Source: Chloroflexota bacterium
GTDB lineage: Bacteria > Chloroflexota > Dehalococcoidia > Lucifugimonadales > Lucifugimonadaceae
Assembly: GCA_002718415.1 (NCBI GenBank)
Contig: PBEM01000009.1
Coordinates: 1 to 64,000, forward strand
DNA length: 64,000 bases
Reading direction: 5' to 3'
Position 1 is the stretch's first letter. Every line of letters starts with the position of its first letter. The notes below the pieces were generated by a model. It had not been told where the DNA came from. It was given only the letters and a program-made list of their open reading frames with translations, and did no database searches. Made by a program: the position numbers and the translations under genes. This document shows, one piece after another, positions 28,862 through 37,708 of this stretch.

Positions 28862-29488
28862 TTATTTATTTCTATTTGTAAGAATTTTATAAATATCTTT
28901 TGGTTCTAAATCTGATATATACATACCTACTAGTAAGTGATAAATTAGATCAGCCATTTCTTCTGATATATCTTCTTTTGTTTGTGACATTATAGCTACT
29001 GCAACCTCTCCAGATTCTTCTACTATTTTCTGCGATATTCTTCCTTTTCCAGATTTAATCAATTTTGTAGTGTATGAATCCTCCGGTAATTTTTTTGCAC
29101 GATCTTTTATAACTGAGAAAATTATGTCTATTATTTCTGAATTAATTTCAGTAGAGGTTTCTTCCTTATCGAAACATGATTCAGTATTATTATGACATGT
29201 TGGCCCTATTGGATTTACACTTATAAGTAATGCATCTTCATCGCAATCTATAGAAACATCCATAACTTTGAGGTAATTTCCTGAAGTTTCTCCTTTTTTC
29301 CAAAGTTTTTTTCTACTTCTACTATAAAACCAAACATCTGGTCCTATTAATGTGAGTTTAAATGCCTCAGAATTCATGAAACCAACCATTAAAACTTTTT
29401 TTGTTACAGAGTTTTGTATTACTGCTGTAATTAATCCATCTGAATTATATTTTGGAGTTATTTTTTTATCTGATCTAAAATTTTGCAT
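28862..29488 (-). CDS. hisI: Bifunctional phosphoribosyl-AMP cyclohydrolase / phosphoribosyl-ATP pyrophosphatase
   Basis: Catalyses steps 2 and 3 of histidine synthesis. The cyclohydrolase domain (about 15-115) has GFMNSEAFKLT, the WKKGETSGNYLKV signature and zinc ligands in DCDEDALL and PTCHNNTESCF. The pyrophosphohydrolase domain (about 118-205) has RAKKLPEDSYTTKLIKSG and EESGEVAVAIM. It is the last gene of the minus-strand his operon. Its start overlaps the end of the HAD gene by 31 bases; no alternative Met is nearby. Confidence 0.94.
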   Translation of the reverse strand: MQNFRSDKKITPKYNSDGLITAVIQNSVTKKVLMVGFMNSEAFKLTLIGPDVWFYSRSRKKLWKKGETSGNYLKVMDVSIDCDEDALLISVNPIGPTCHNNTESCFDKEETSTEINSEIIDIIFSVIKDRAKKLPEDSYTTKLIKSGKGRISQKIVEESGEVAVAIMSQTKEDISEEMADLIYHLLVGMYISDLEPKDIYKILTNRNK

Positions 29489-30195
29489 AATTCACTAAGT
29501 TCACTAATAATTATATCTGGTTTTTCCTCATTTTTTTCAATTTTAGAATTGTTTCTATTAATCCATATAGCTGTTGAACCTACTGAATGGGCTCCTAAAA
29601 TATCGTCAAATAGATGATCTCCAACATACCATGAATTTTCAGGTTTTACTTTTAGAGAATTGAAAACTTTCATAAATGCTAAAGGTGAAGGTTTATATAC
29701 TTGAGCTTTTTCTGAAGAAAGAATTATATCAAATTTTAATCCTGAATTTTTTATTAGTGGTTGTAATCCTTCTTCATCTGCATTTGAAAAAATTCCTAAT
29801 TTCACTTTATCTGATAATTCATTTATAGTAAATTTTGTTTCTGGAAAAATAGGTCTGATTGACATATGTTGAGCTGCAATATGTCCTGCTAGTTTATAAT
29901 CAGATTTTATATCTAATTCTTTAAAAGTTATTCGAAAACAATCTGTCCATGCTGTGCGATAGTTTATAAATGTTGGACTTTTCATTGGATTTTCCAAATT
30001 TGTTCTATTTTTTCTAAAATTAACTTCATGAAATTTCCATTTTTTCCATAATTTTTCTTTTGAAATCTTTAAATTTAAATCATTTATTATTTTATTAAAT
30101 GTAGTTATCCAATCAGAAGTTGAATTTTCGAACAAAGTTTTATAACAGTCAAAAACTATTGCTTCTGGATAACTTAAATCTTTATTTCTAATCAT
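29458..30195 (-). CDS. HAD-superfamily hydrolase embedded in the his operon
   Basis: A 245-residue HAD phosphatase of the haloacid-dehalogenase-like group. The nucleophile motif is FDCYKTLF (Asp15), motif II is LGIFSNADEEG, the Lys motif is SSEKAQVYKPSP, and the acidic motif is YVGDHLFDDILGA. A helical cap lies between motifs I and II. The pathway needs a histidinol-phosphate phosphatase and no hisB phosphatase is seen in the window, so this gene is a candidate by position, but many HAD proteins are general phosphatases. It lies between hisF and hisI. Confidence 0.8.
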   Translation of the reverse strand: MIRNKDLSYPEAIVFDCYKTLFENSTSDWITTFNKIINDLNLKISKEKLWKKWKFHEVNFRKNRTNLENPMKSPTFINYRTAWTDCFRITFKELDIKSDYKLAGHIAAQHMSIRPIFPETKFTINELSDKVKLGIFSNADEEGLQPLIKNSGLKFDIILSSEKAQVYKPSPLAFMKVFNSLKVKPENSWYVGDHLFDDILGAHSVGSTAIWINRNNSKIEKNEEKPDIIISELSELCKILDQIKK

Positions 30196-30204
30196 AATTA
30201 ATTT

Positions 30205-30960
30205 TTATTTTCTAATAATGAAACCATTACTACTTAAATATTCTTTGACTTCTATAATTCTTAATTTTCTAAAATGGAAAAGTGAAGCGGCTAGAACTGC
30301 ATCAGCTTTTCCATATTTGAATGCATCATTAAAATGTTCTAGTTTTCCAGCTCCTCCGCTTGCTATGACTGGTATTTCTACACTATCGGAAATATTTTTT
30401 AGTAGTTCGTTATCATATCCAGTTTGCTGGCCATCTTGATCTATACTAGTAACTAATAATTCACCAGCACCAAGATTATATGCTTCTTTTGCCCAATTTA
30501 AAGCATCCTTATTAGTTTCTATTTTTCCTCCATGACTATACACTTTCCAACCTGTATTTGTTTTTTTTGCATCCATTGCTACCACTACACACTGTGAACC
30601 GAAATATTTACTACAATTTTGAATTAATTTTGGGTTTGTAATAGCTGCTGAGTTAATAGCTACTTTATCTGCTCCGGCGTTTAACATATTTCCCATGTCT
30701 TTTGTAGAACTAACTCCTCCACCTACGGTCAAAGGGATAAAAACTTCTGAAGAAACTTTTTCCACTACTTCTATCATAGTTTTTCTTTTTTCTGACGAAG
30801 CTGTAATATCTAAAAATACTAATTCATCTGCTCCCTCACAGTTATAATAGTTTGCTAATTCGGCTGGATCACCTGCATCTTGTATATCGATAAAACTAAC
30901 ACCTTTTACTACTCTTCCTCGGTCAACATCTAGACACGGTATAATTCTTTTTGAAAGCAT
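30205..30960 (-). CDS. hisF: Imidazole glycerol phosphate synthase, cyclase subunit
   Basis: A 251-residue TIM barrel that closes the imidazole ring using ammonia from HisH. It has the catalytic start IIPCLDVDRGRVVKG with Asp11, VGGGVSS (about 81-87), AINSAAI, VVAMDAKKTN with the second catalytic Asp (about 125-134), TSIDQDGQQTGYD and ASGGAGKLEH. Length is typical. It is separated from hisA by one methyltransferase gene. Confidence 0.96.
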   Translation of the reverse strand: MLSKRIIPCLDVDRGRVVKGVSFIDIQDAGDPAELANYYNCEGADELVFLDITASSEKRKTMIEVVEKVSSEVFIPLTVGGGVSSTKDMGNMLNAGADKVAINSAAITNPKLIQNCSKYFGSQCVVVAMDAKKTNTGWKVYSHGGKIETNKDALNWAKEAYNLGAGELLVTSIDQDGQQTGYDNELLKNISDSVEIPVIASGGAGKLEHFNDAFKYGKADAVLAASLFHFRKLRIIEVKEYLSSNGFIIRK

Positions 30961-30964
30961 ATTA

Positions 30965-31531
30965 CTAAGTTTTTTTAAAAATTACAATGTAGTGATTTTC
31001 AGAAATATTTCTACGTGTAATAATTTTTAACCCTACACTTTTTCCTAATGTAATTATTTTTTCTTGACTAATTCTTCTAGATTTTGCAGGTCCAAAATTT
31101 ATTTTACCTTCCACAGGTATCCATTCTATTATTGAGATCCAACCAGTTTTCTTGGTAATGCGCGAAAATTCTTTAAATAAATTTTTTATCCCAGTAATTT
31201 TGTTTAGGTAGTCAGAAATAATTAGGCCATCTAAAGAATTTTCATTAATAGGAATGGTGTTACCATCTGAAATGATAGGCTTAATATTACTTAAATTAAA
31301 TTTTTTCCCTGACTTAATAAGATCATTATTGAATTCTTTTTTGATATCTATAGCATAAACTTTTCCTCTATAAAGATATTTTGCTAATGTTATAGGTAAG
31401 TCGATGTTTCTTGAACACATATCTCCAACAATTTGATCAGGGTGTATGGGAGCGAGAGTAATTAATGATTGTGGATCAAATGTAGCTTCGATATGTTTAG
31501 TTTTTTTTACGTTACTTTTTACATTTGTCAT
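30965..31531 (-). CDS. Class I SAM-dependent methyltransferase in the his operon
   Basis: A 188-residue Rossmann-fold protein with a divergent SAM motif (IVGDMCSRNIDLPI, about 34-47), an acidic strand end (KVYAIDIKKEF) and a late LDGLIISDYLN. It resembles UbiE/Methyltransf_11-type enzymes, but the glycine-rich loop is poor, so activity is uncertain. Its start overlaps hisA by four bases and its end is four bases from hisF, so it is firmly part of this operon. Confidence 0.7.
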   Translation of the reverse strand: MTNVKSNVKKTKHIEATFDPQSLITLAPIHPDQIVGDMCSRNIDLPITLAKYLYRGKVYAIDIKKEFNNDLIKSGKKFNLSNIKPIISDGNTIPINENSLDGLIISDYLNKITGIKNLFKEFSRITKKTGWISIIEWIPVEGKINFGPAKSRRISQEKIITLGKSVGLKIITRRNISENHYIVIFKKT

Positions 31532-32247
31532 TTTTTTTGTTCTAATGTATTTATTGATGTTTTTAAGTCGATTGCACCTGTGTATATAGCCATACCTACA
31601 ACTACTTCTTGTATACCTAAATTTGATAACTTTATAATGTCATTAATATCTGCAATCCCTCCAGCAACAATGATATGAGATTTAGTTAAATTTCTTATTT
31701 TTTTAATTGATTCAAAATTAGGATGATGTAGTGTACCATCTTTTAAGGTGTCGGTAAACATATACTTTTTTACCCCTAAGGTTTCCATTTTTTTAACAAT
31801 TTCTTGTATTTTTATACCAGTATTATTTATCCACCCTCTAGTTTTGACAAATCCGTTTTGACTATCGATACCTACTATAATTTTTTCATCTCCAAATTCT
31901 TTTAATGAGAGATGTATTTCTTCTGGATGTTCTATAGCGGCTGTTCCAAAAATTATTTGTTCTACGCCAATATTAATCATTTCTTTTGCTATAGTTATAT
32001 TTCTTATCCCTCCACCTACTTGAATAGGAATTTTTACAGATTCTAATATTTTTTTTATAATTTCGTAATTATTGTTATTCTGTTTTGCTGCATCCAAATC
32101 TACAATATGTATTTTTTTTGCTCCGCAGCTTTGCCATCTTTTTGCAATTTTAATAGGATCTTCATCAAAAACAGTTTCTTTATTATAGTTTCCTTGGGTA
32201 AGTCGTACACACTTACCATTTCTAATATCTATAGCTGGAATTATCAT
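31528..32247 (-). CDS. hisA: Phosphoribosylformimino-AICAR ribotide isomerase
   Basis: A 239-residue (beta-alpha)8 barrel. The start IIPAIDIRNGKCVRLTQG with catalytic Asp7, QVGGGIRN (about 76-83), FGTAAIEHP, GIDSQNGFVKTRGW with the second acid-base Asp, and VAGGIAD are all present. Its end overlaps the methyltransferase gene by four bases, and it starts two bases after hisH. The pathway order hisH-hisA-hisF is conserved. Confidence 0.95.
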   Translation of the reverse strand: MIIPAIDIRNGKCVRLTQGNYNKETVFDEDPIKIAKRWQSCGAKKIHIVDLDAAKQNNNNYEIIKKILESVKIPIQVGGGIRNITIAKEMINIGVEQIIFGTAAIEHPEEIHLSLKEFGDEKIIVGIDSQNGFVKTRGWINNTGIKIQEIVKKMETLGVKKYMFTDTLKDGTLHHPNFESIKKIRNLTKSHIIVAGGIADINDIIKLSNLGIQEVVVGMAIYTGAIDLKTSINTLEQKK

Positions 32248-32249
32248 TT

Positions 32250-32882
32250 TTATCCTGAAACCTTTTTAGTAAAATTATCATATATTTCCAAACCTAAATC
32301 ACCACTCTTTTCTGGATGAAATTGTGTAGCAATAACATTTTTTTTTACTGATACTGAACAAAATGAAATTCCGTAGTTTGTTTCTCCTAAAAAATATTTA
32401 TTTTCTTTAGGTTTACAGTAGTAAGAATGTACAAAATAAAAGTTTGATTTGTTAGGTACCCCATTAAAAATAGTATGAGTAGATTTAAAATTAACGGTAT
32501 TCCATCCCATATGTGGGATTTTGAGGTTTATATTTTTATTATCTCTTTGAAATTTTTTGACTTCTCCATCTATAAAGCCCAACCCTTTTTTATTTCCCTC
32601 TTCTGAAGAGTTGAATAATACTTGCATACCCAAACAAATATTAAGGAAAGCATGACCTTTGTCCATTAGGGTTGTAATAGTATTAATTAGATTATTTTTT
32701 TCAACGTAATTCATTACAGCGTCACTACTTCCAACACCTGGAAATATAATTCCATCAGACTTATATAAATCTTTTTTATTTGATGTAATTGATACGTTAG
32801 TACCAACTCTTTTACATGCCTTTAGTACGCTATGTAAATTAGCTGAACCCGTATCGATTATAGCTATCTTTGATTTTTTCAT
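32250..32882 (-). CDS. hisH: Imidazole glycerol phosphate synthase, glutamine amidotransferase subunit
   Basis: A 210-residue class I glutaminase that supplies ammonia to HisF. The nucleophile is Cys83 in NICLGMQVLF, with the triad completed by QFHPEKSGD near residue 190. The oxyanion-strand motif FPGVGSSDAV is intact. It is the first gene of the minus-strand his operon; a 116-base gap to erpA should hold both divergent promoters. hisG, hisD, hisC and hisB are not in the window. Confidence 0.94.
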   Translation of the reverse strand: MKKSKIAIIDTGSANLHSVLKACKRVGTNVSITSNKKDLYKSDGIIFPGVGSSDAVMNYVEKNNLINTITTLMDKGHAFLNICLGMQVLFNSSEEGNKKGLGFIDGEVKKFQRDNKNINLKIPHMGWNTVNFKSTHTIFNGVPNKSNFYFVHSYYCKPKENKYFLGETNYGISFCSVSVKKNVIATQFHPEKSGDLGLEIYDNFTKKVSG

Positions 32883-32998
32883 ATGAGTTCTTTTTAATTA
32901 TTTCATTTGTTACTATAAAAAAGTATGATCAAAATATGTAAAATTAGATACTATTAAGAAGTATATGTTGAAAAATATATTTTATAAAGAAAATAGAT

Positions 32999-33358
32999 AT
33001 GACTAATTTAGATCAACAAAGTGTTCCTATAAATACTATACGTATTACTGAAAGTGCAGCTAATAAAATTAATGAATTTGCTAAACGTGATGGTAAAAAA
33101 AAATTTGGTTTAAGAGTAGCAGTTAAGGGTGGTGGTTGTTCTGGATTACAATACGTTTTGGAAATTGTAGATTCTGCCGATGACTCAGATAAAATTATTG
33201 ATCAAAATGGTATACAAGTTTTTATTCCTAAGAAAGCCTTTGTTTTTTTAGCTGGTACTGTTTTGGATTATTCAGACGGTCTTAACGGAAAAGGTTTCGA
33301 ATTTCAGAATCCCAATGCTAAAAGTACTTGTGGATGTGGAACGTCTTTCGCTGCGTAA
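32999..33358 (+). CDS. erpA: A-type iron-sulfur carrier protein
   Basis: A 119-residue HesB/IscA family protein that delivers Fe-S clusters. The three ligand cysteines are Cys47 in KGGGCSGLQY and Cys111/Cys113 in STCGCGTSF. ErpA and IscA cannot be separated confidently by length alone; no isc genes are adjacent. It is followed nine bases later by the YgfZ-like gene, also an Fe-S factor. Confidence 0.9.
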   Translation: MTNLDQQSVPINTIRITESAANKINEFAKRDGKKKFGLRVAVKGGGCSGLQYVLEIVDSADDSDKIIDQNGIQVFIPKKAFVFLAGTVLDYSDGLNGKGFEFQNPNAKSTCGCGTSFAA

Positions 33359-33366
33359 AATTTTAA

Positions 33367-34272
33367 ATGAAAAAGAATGCTTACTATTATTTAAGATCAA
33401 ATTCTTCAATAATTAAACATTCTGGTGCAGATTCTTTAGATTTATTAAATAGATTAACAACAAATGAATTATCAAATTTAAATCAACTTAATCCTATTCG
33501 AACACTTCTTACAAATAATAAAGGGAGGATAGTTGATTCCTTTTTAATATTAATGAGAAATGATAATGATTTATATTTGTTATCTGATTCTAATGATCTA
33601 TCTATAGTTATTAATGAAATAGAAAAATATACAATAATTGAAGATTCTATGTTGTCTGATATTAGTAAGAATATTTCTAGAATAATCCTATATGGTAAAG
33701 ATATAAAATCATCGTTACAAAAAGAATTAAATTTAGTAAATGAGAATTACAATATATGCGACATTAATGGTTATCAAATTACCGTAATAAAAGATATTTC
33801 TAAAAAAGTTGATTGGTATGAAATAATTTTGGACAAAAAAAACATTTCTGATTTTCTTGAAACTTTAAACTCTTTTGATTTTATAATATCTACTGAAAAA
33901 AATTTCAGTTCATATTGTGTAAAAAATATGATTCCTAGTTACCATAGAGAATTTGGTCTCCACACCAATCCAATCGAAGCGGGATTGATAAATTTGGTCA
34001 ACTTTGAAAAAGGTTGTTACGTTGGACAAGAAGTAATAGCTAGATTATTGAATTATAAAAAAACAAAAAGATCATTAGTTTTATTGAAATCAAATAATCA
34101 TGTTATGATTGGAGATAAAATAAATCATAATTCCTTAACCGTTGGAGAAATAACTTCAGTAGATAATGATGATAATAATGCTCTAGCATTGGTGAAAATT
34201 TTATATTCAAAAAAAGGTACTAAATTAAAAATTAATGATTTAGATGTTATAGTGACAAAATCATCTGAATAA
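33367..34272 (+). CDS. ygfZ: Folate-binding Fe-S assembly protein, YgfZ/GcvT-like
   Basis: A 301-residue tetrahydrofolate-binding protein of the GcvT fold that supports the synthesis of [4Fe-4S] enzymes. The diagnostic motif KGCYVGQEVIARL contains Cys217. The N-terminal DLLNRLTTNEL and LLTNNKGRIVDSF segments match the family. With erpA it forms a small Fe-S operon that could serve LeuC and the respiratory Fe-S proteins encoded here. Its last 12 bases overlap the convergent fabL gene. Confidence 0.88.
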   Translation: MKKNAYYYLRSNSSIIKHSGADSLDLLNRLTTNELSNLNQLNPIRTLLTNNKGRIVDSFLILMRNDNDLYLLSDSNDLSIVINEIEKYTIIEDSMLSDISKNISRIILYGKDIKSSLQKELNLVNENYNICDINGYQITVIKDISKKVDWYEIILDKKNISDFLETLNSFDFIISTEKNFSSYCVKNMIPSYHREFGLHTNPIEAGLINLVNFEKGCYVGQEVIARLLNYKKTKRSLVLLKSNNHVMIGDKINHNSLTVGEITSVDNDDNNALALVKILYSKKGTKLKINDLDVIVTKSSE

Positions 34273-35034
34273 TATTGTTTCACCTCCATCTAATATTATT
34301 GTTTGACCTCTAATCATTTCTGCATCTTCTCCACAAAGCATAGCTACTACATTTCCTACATCTTTACCAGATACTGGCCTTCCTGCAGGTGTATTTCGTT
34401 TAGCTAAATCTTTTATAGACAAATTTTCAGGAAAAGCATCTAAAGCTTTAGTTTGTATAAATCCTGGTGATACTGCATTTACTGATATAGATTTTTCAGA
34501 CAATTCAATAGCCATATATTTAGTTATTGTTTCAAGTGCTGATTTTGATACTCCTACTGCAAAATAAGACGGAAGAACTGTTTTTGAACCAGGACTAGAT
34601 ATGTTTATTACCCTGCTACCTTTTGGCATGATTTTAGAAACCTCTTTCGTCATTATCCAAGGACCTTTTGCATTAATATTCATTGTCCAATCCCATTGAT
34701 GGGAATTTAACTCAGAAGATGTTTTCATTACACCTGATGCAGCGTTATTAATTAAGAAATTTAATTCACCAAATTCTTTTTTTATTGCTTTTACCACTCC
34801 ACTAATAGATTCTGAATCACCAATATGATTACGAATTTTTAGTACTTTTATATTCTTAGATTTAAGAATTTCTTCTGATTTTTTGGCTGAAGAATGGTCT
34901 TTTAGATATGTGAAACAAATGTTACAACCTCTATTTGCTAATTCTAATGCTATAGATAATCCTATACCCCTAGAACCACCAGTAATTAATGCTACCTTTC
35001 CTTCAAAAATTTTATATTTTTTCTCACTATCCAT
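34261..35034 (-). CDS. fabL: Enoyl-ACP reductase, FabL type
   Basis: A 257-residue short-chain dehydrogenase. It has the cofactor motif GGSRGIGL, NNAASG, and an active site in which Tyr and Lys are separated by six residues (YFAVGVSK), the spacing of Bacillus FabL enoyl reductase rather than the three-residue spacing of FabG. NTPAGRPV and MIRGQTIILDGG also match FabL. It would complete the elongation cycle with FabG, six bases upstream in the operon. Its end overlaps convergent ygfZ. Confidence 0.85.
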   Translation of the reverse strand: MDSEKKYKIFEGKVALITGGSRGIGLSIALELANRGCNICFTYLKDHSSAKKSEEILKSKNIKVLKIRNHIGDSESISGVVKAIKKEFGELNFLINNAASGVMKTSSELNSHQWDWTMNINAKGPWIMTKEVSKIMPKGSRVINISSPGSKTVLPSYFAVGVSKSALETITKYMAIELSEKSISVNAVSPGFIQTKALDAFPENLSIKDLAKRNTPAGRPVSGKDVGNVVAMLCGEDAEMIRGQTIILDGGETILFR

Positions 35035-35040
35035 AACTGT

Positions 35041-35784
35041 TTATATTGCCATGCCTCCATCAACCCTTATAATTTCACCAGTGATATATTTTGCCTCATC
35101 TGAGGTTAAAAAAACTATAATCGGTACTATTTCTTCTATTTCTCCAAATCTACCCATAGGAATCCAACTTTTAACAGTTTCCTTCATTTTTTCGGAAAGA
35201 ACATCAGAAGTAGCCGTTTTTACATATCCTGGAGCTACCACATTTACTGTGATTCCTCTTGTTGCTACTTCCTTAGCAATAGATTTACTAAAACCATGTA
35301 TAGCAGATTTAGAAGCAGCGTAATTTGATTGACCTATATTTCCTCTTATTCCCACGACTGAAGAAATGTTTATAATTCTACCCCAACGATTTTTTACCAT
35401 TGATTGAATGACTCTATGAGTGCAGTAAAAAGTACCATACATATTTGTTTGCATCGTATGTTCAAAATCTTCATCTTTCATCCTTAGAAGTAAAGAGTCA
35501 CTTATTACTCCAGCATTATTTATAAGAATTTCAACTGTACCAAATTTATCTTCTGTAGTCTTAATTATGTTTTCGCAGTCATTTTTATCTTTTACATTAC
35601 CTTGAATTGAAATTGCATTACCACCTAATTTTTTAATTTCTGCAACTACTTCATCAGCTTCATCTTTATGACTATTATAATTTATAGCTAAATTATGATT
35701 CATTGAGGCAAGTTTTATTGCAGTAGCTTTTCCTATACCTCTGGATGCTCCTGTAATAAGTACTGTACGAGATTTATTTTCCAA
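35041..35784 (-). CDS. fabG: 3-oxoacyl-ACP reductase
   Basis: A 247-residue SDR. It has TGASRGIGKAT (about 11-21), NNAGVISDSLLLRMKDEDF, the catalytic Ser-Tyr-Lys with YAASKSAIHGFSKS in standard YxxxK spacing, VAPGYVKT, and the C-terminal YITGEIIRVDGGMAI. The sequence is close to canonical FabG. It lies between plsX and fabL, consistent with fatty-acid elongation. Confidence 0.94.
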   Translation of the reverse strand: MENKSRTVLITGASRGIGKATAIKLASMNHNLAINYNSHKDEADEVVAEIKKLGGNAISIQGNVKDKNDCENIIKTTEDKFGTVEILINNAGVISDSLLLRMKDEDFEHTMQTNMYGTFYCTHRVIQSMVKNRWGRIINISSVVGIRGNIGQSNYAASKSAIHGFSKSIAKEVATRGITVNVVAPGYVKTATSDVLSEKMKETVKSWIPMGRFGEIEEIVPIIVFLTSDEAKYITGEIIRVDGGMAI

Positions 35785-35815
35785 TTAGTATTTCCTTTCA
35801 TAGTAAAATTTATGA

Positions 35816-36832
35816 TTATTTTACTGTCTGTCTTACTCTTTCTAGTTCTTTTAATTGTGCATTAACTAGATCTGAATCTATTACATACTTTGCAGTAGAA
35901 ATTGCATTAGAAATTGCATTAATTCCAGATCCTCCATGTCCTACAATTGAAACTCCTTTTACTCCTAATAAAGGTCCTCCACCAAAAGATTCTAAAGTAT
36001 TTGTTTTTTCAAATATAGATTTAGTAATCTTTTGTGAAATTTCTGTATCACCTAATTCTGAAGTAATTTCATCACAAATTCTTTTGCCTAATGATTCTGT
36101 TAATTTCAGGACAATATTACCTACGAAACCATCACAAAGTACTACCTCTACTTGATTATTTAATAATTCTTCTGGTTCTATATTACCAACGAAATTCAAG
36201 TCACTGTTTGAGAGTAAATTTGTAGTATTTTTGACTAAAGAGTTTCCTTTGCCTTTTTCTTTACCAACACTCAATAATGCAATTTTAGGATTTTCATTTT
36301 TATAAATTAATTTTGACATGATACTACCCAAGGCACCGAAATCTAATAGTTGTTCAGGTTTAGTATCTACATTAGTACCTAAATCAATAATTATAGAATT
36401 GGGAGAGTAACCTATTATTGGACCTCCTAGAGCCCCTCTTTCAACTCCACTCATAGTTCCATAAATTACTGTAGAAGCTGCTATGGATGCTCCTGTAGAA
36501 CCCATACTAACTAAACCTGATGCTTTTCCAGATTTGACAAGATATGCTGCTACAAAAATAGAGGCTTTAGGTTTTGATTTATAAGCAAGTACAGGGCTTT
36601 CGTCTTCGTTTACTACTCCTGTTGAAGGAACAATTGAAATTAGAGCTGTATCTTTAGGGTTATATTTTTCTAATTCATAGTTCACTTCGGTTTTATCTCC
36701 AACTAATAATATTGGAATTTTATTTTCTTTTATAGATTTAATAGCAGCTGGAATTGTTACTGAAGGACCATGATCTCCACCCATAGCATCTAAAGCGATA
36801 ATTGTATTTTTTTTATGAATTTGTTCAGTCAT
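35816..36832 (-). CDS. plsX: Phosphate acyltransferase
   Basis: Converts acyl-ACP to acyl-phosphate for phospholipid synthesis. The 338 residues contain the N-terminal IALDAMGGDHGPSV (about 12-25), the SMGSTGASIAAS segment (about 110-121), DLGTNVDTKPEQLLDFG and DGFVGNIVLKL. Length fits PlsX. It stands upstream of fabG as in many bacteria, though fabD, fabH and acpP are absent from the cluster. Confidence 0.95.
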   Translation of the reverse strand: MTEQIHKKNTIIALDAMGGDHGPSVTIPAAIKSIKENKIPILLVGDKTEVNYELEKYNPKDTALISIVPSTGVVNEDESPVLAYKSKPKASIFVAAYLVKSGKASGLVSMGSTGASIAASTVIYGTMSGVERGALGGPIIGYSPNSIIIDLGTNVDTKPEQLLDFGALGSIMSKLIYKNENPKIALLSVGKEKGKGNSLVKNTTNLLSNSDLNFVGNIEPEELLNNQVEVVLCDGFVGNIVLKLTESLGKRICDEITSELGDTEISQKITKSIFEKTNTLESFGGGPLLGVKGVSIVGHGGSGINAISNAISTAKYVIDSDLVNAQLKELERVRQTVK

Positions 36833-36847
36833 GTTTTTTCCTATTTA

Positions 36848-37210
36848 TTATATTGTTACAGTGATTTTTCCTTCTATAACTGTTTCACCATTGTTTTTTT
36901 TACATCCTATTTTACAAATAATATTTTTTTTATTTTGATTTAAATTTATAGATAATATTTCTCCAAATGTTTTTATAGTTTCATTCGGTAAAACAGGTGC
37001 TGTAAATTTAGTTTTAACTTCAGAGTTAGAGTATAAGTTTTTACCAAAAAATTTTTCCAACATTTCTGTCACGATTGCCAAACTCATCATTCCATGTGCT
37101 ATACAAGATTTAAATTGTGTAGTTCTAGCATATTCATAATCTAAATGTATTGGGTTATGGTCACCAGATATAGAAGCATAAGAATTTATATCTTTTTGTG
37201 ATATTTTCAT
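36848..37210 (-). CDS. MaoC-type hotdog dehydratase, HadB-like catalytic subunit
   Basis: A 120-residue hotdog protein with the hydratase motif SGDHNPIHLDYEYA, which contains the catalytic Asp and His of (R)-specific enoyl hydratases, and IAHGMMSLAIV. In mycobacterial HadAB the analogous catalytic chain is HadB. With the next upstream gene it probably forms the 3-hydroxyacyl-ACP dehydratase of this fatty-acid operon, replacing FabZ. Confidence 0.8.
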   Translation of the reverse strand: MKISQKDINSYASISGDHNPIHLDYEYARTTQFKSCIAHGMMSLAIVTEMLEKFFGKNLYSNSEVKTKFTAPVLPNETIKTFGEILSINLNQNKKNIICKIGCKKNNGETVIEGKITVTI

Positions 37211-37263
37211 AGTTATTTCAGGTAATATATCACCTAAATTATATTCAATTTTTGTAATAGTAA

Positions 37264-37653
37264 TTACCTCTTTCTAATTATAATAGTAGTAGATGATTCT
37301 CCAATCATCAAAGATTCTATATTATATTTCACGTTAATTGTTGCAAACCTTAAATTTTTTCTTTCGGTATTAGATTTCAACTCACAAGTTGCGATAATTT
37401 TTTTTTCTGGTGTAGCTGGCTTATACCACTTTATTCCTTGCCCAGCATGTATGGTTTCAATTTCTTTTGAAATAACACCTATATCATCAATTAATTTAGT
37501 CAATGCTAGTACTATATGTATTATTGGTGGTAAAGTTTTTTTTTCAGAAATACCAAAAATTTTCTCATATTCATGAGATTTTTTTCTTGAAACGCTAACA
37601 TCATAAGGTCCATAAACTTGTCCAGGTTTATCTATTTCTAATCTGTGATTCAT
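37264..37653 (-). CDS. MaoC N-terminal-type hotdog protein, HadA-like partner
   Basis: A 129-residue single hotdog domain without the Asp-x-x-x-x-His hydratase motif. It begins near GPYDVSVSRKKSHEYEKIFG and has IHAGQGIKWYKPATPEKKI, a stretch typical of the non-catalytic MaoC N-terminal domain (HadA). It is the first gene of the minus-strand fatty-acid operon, 53 bases before the catalytic hotdog gene. A heterodimeric dehydratase is the likely assembly. Confidence 0.72.
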   Translation of the reverse strand: MNHRLEIDKPGQVYGPYDVSVSRKKSHEYEKIFGISEKKTLPPIIHIVLALTKLIDDIGVISKEIETIHAGQGIKWYKPATPEKKIIATCELKSNTERKNLRFATINVKYNIESLMIGESSTTIIIRKR

Positions 37654-37708
37654 TTTGTTATAAATATTTATTTATAATAATTTTACTCTTATTTTTATTA
37701 TAAATGTA

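Noticed and set aside
31827-31835. Near match to a DnaA box (TTATCCACC)
   Set aside because: It is a single imperfect site inside hisA, with no cluster of boxes and no AT-rich unwinding element or dnaA gene nearby.
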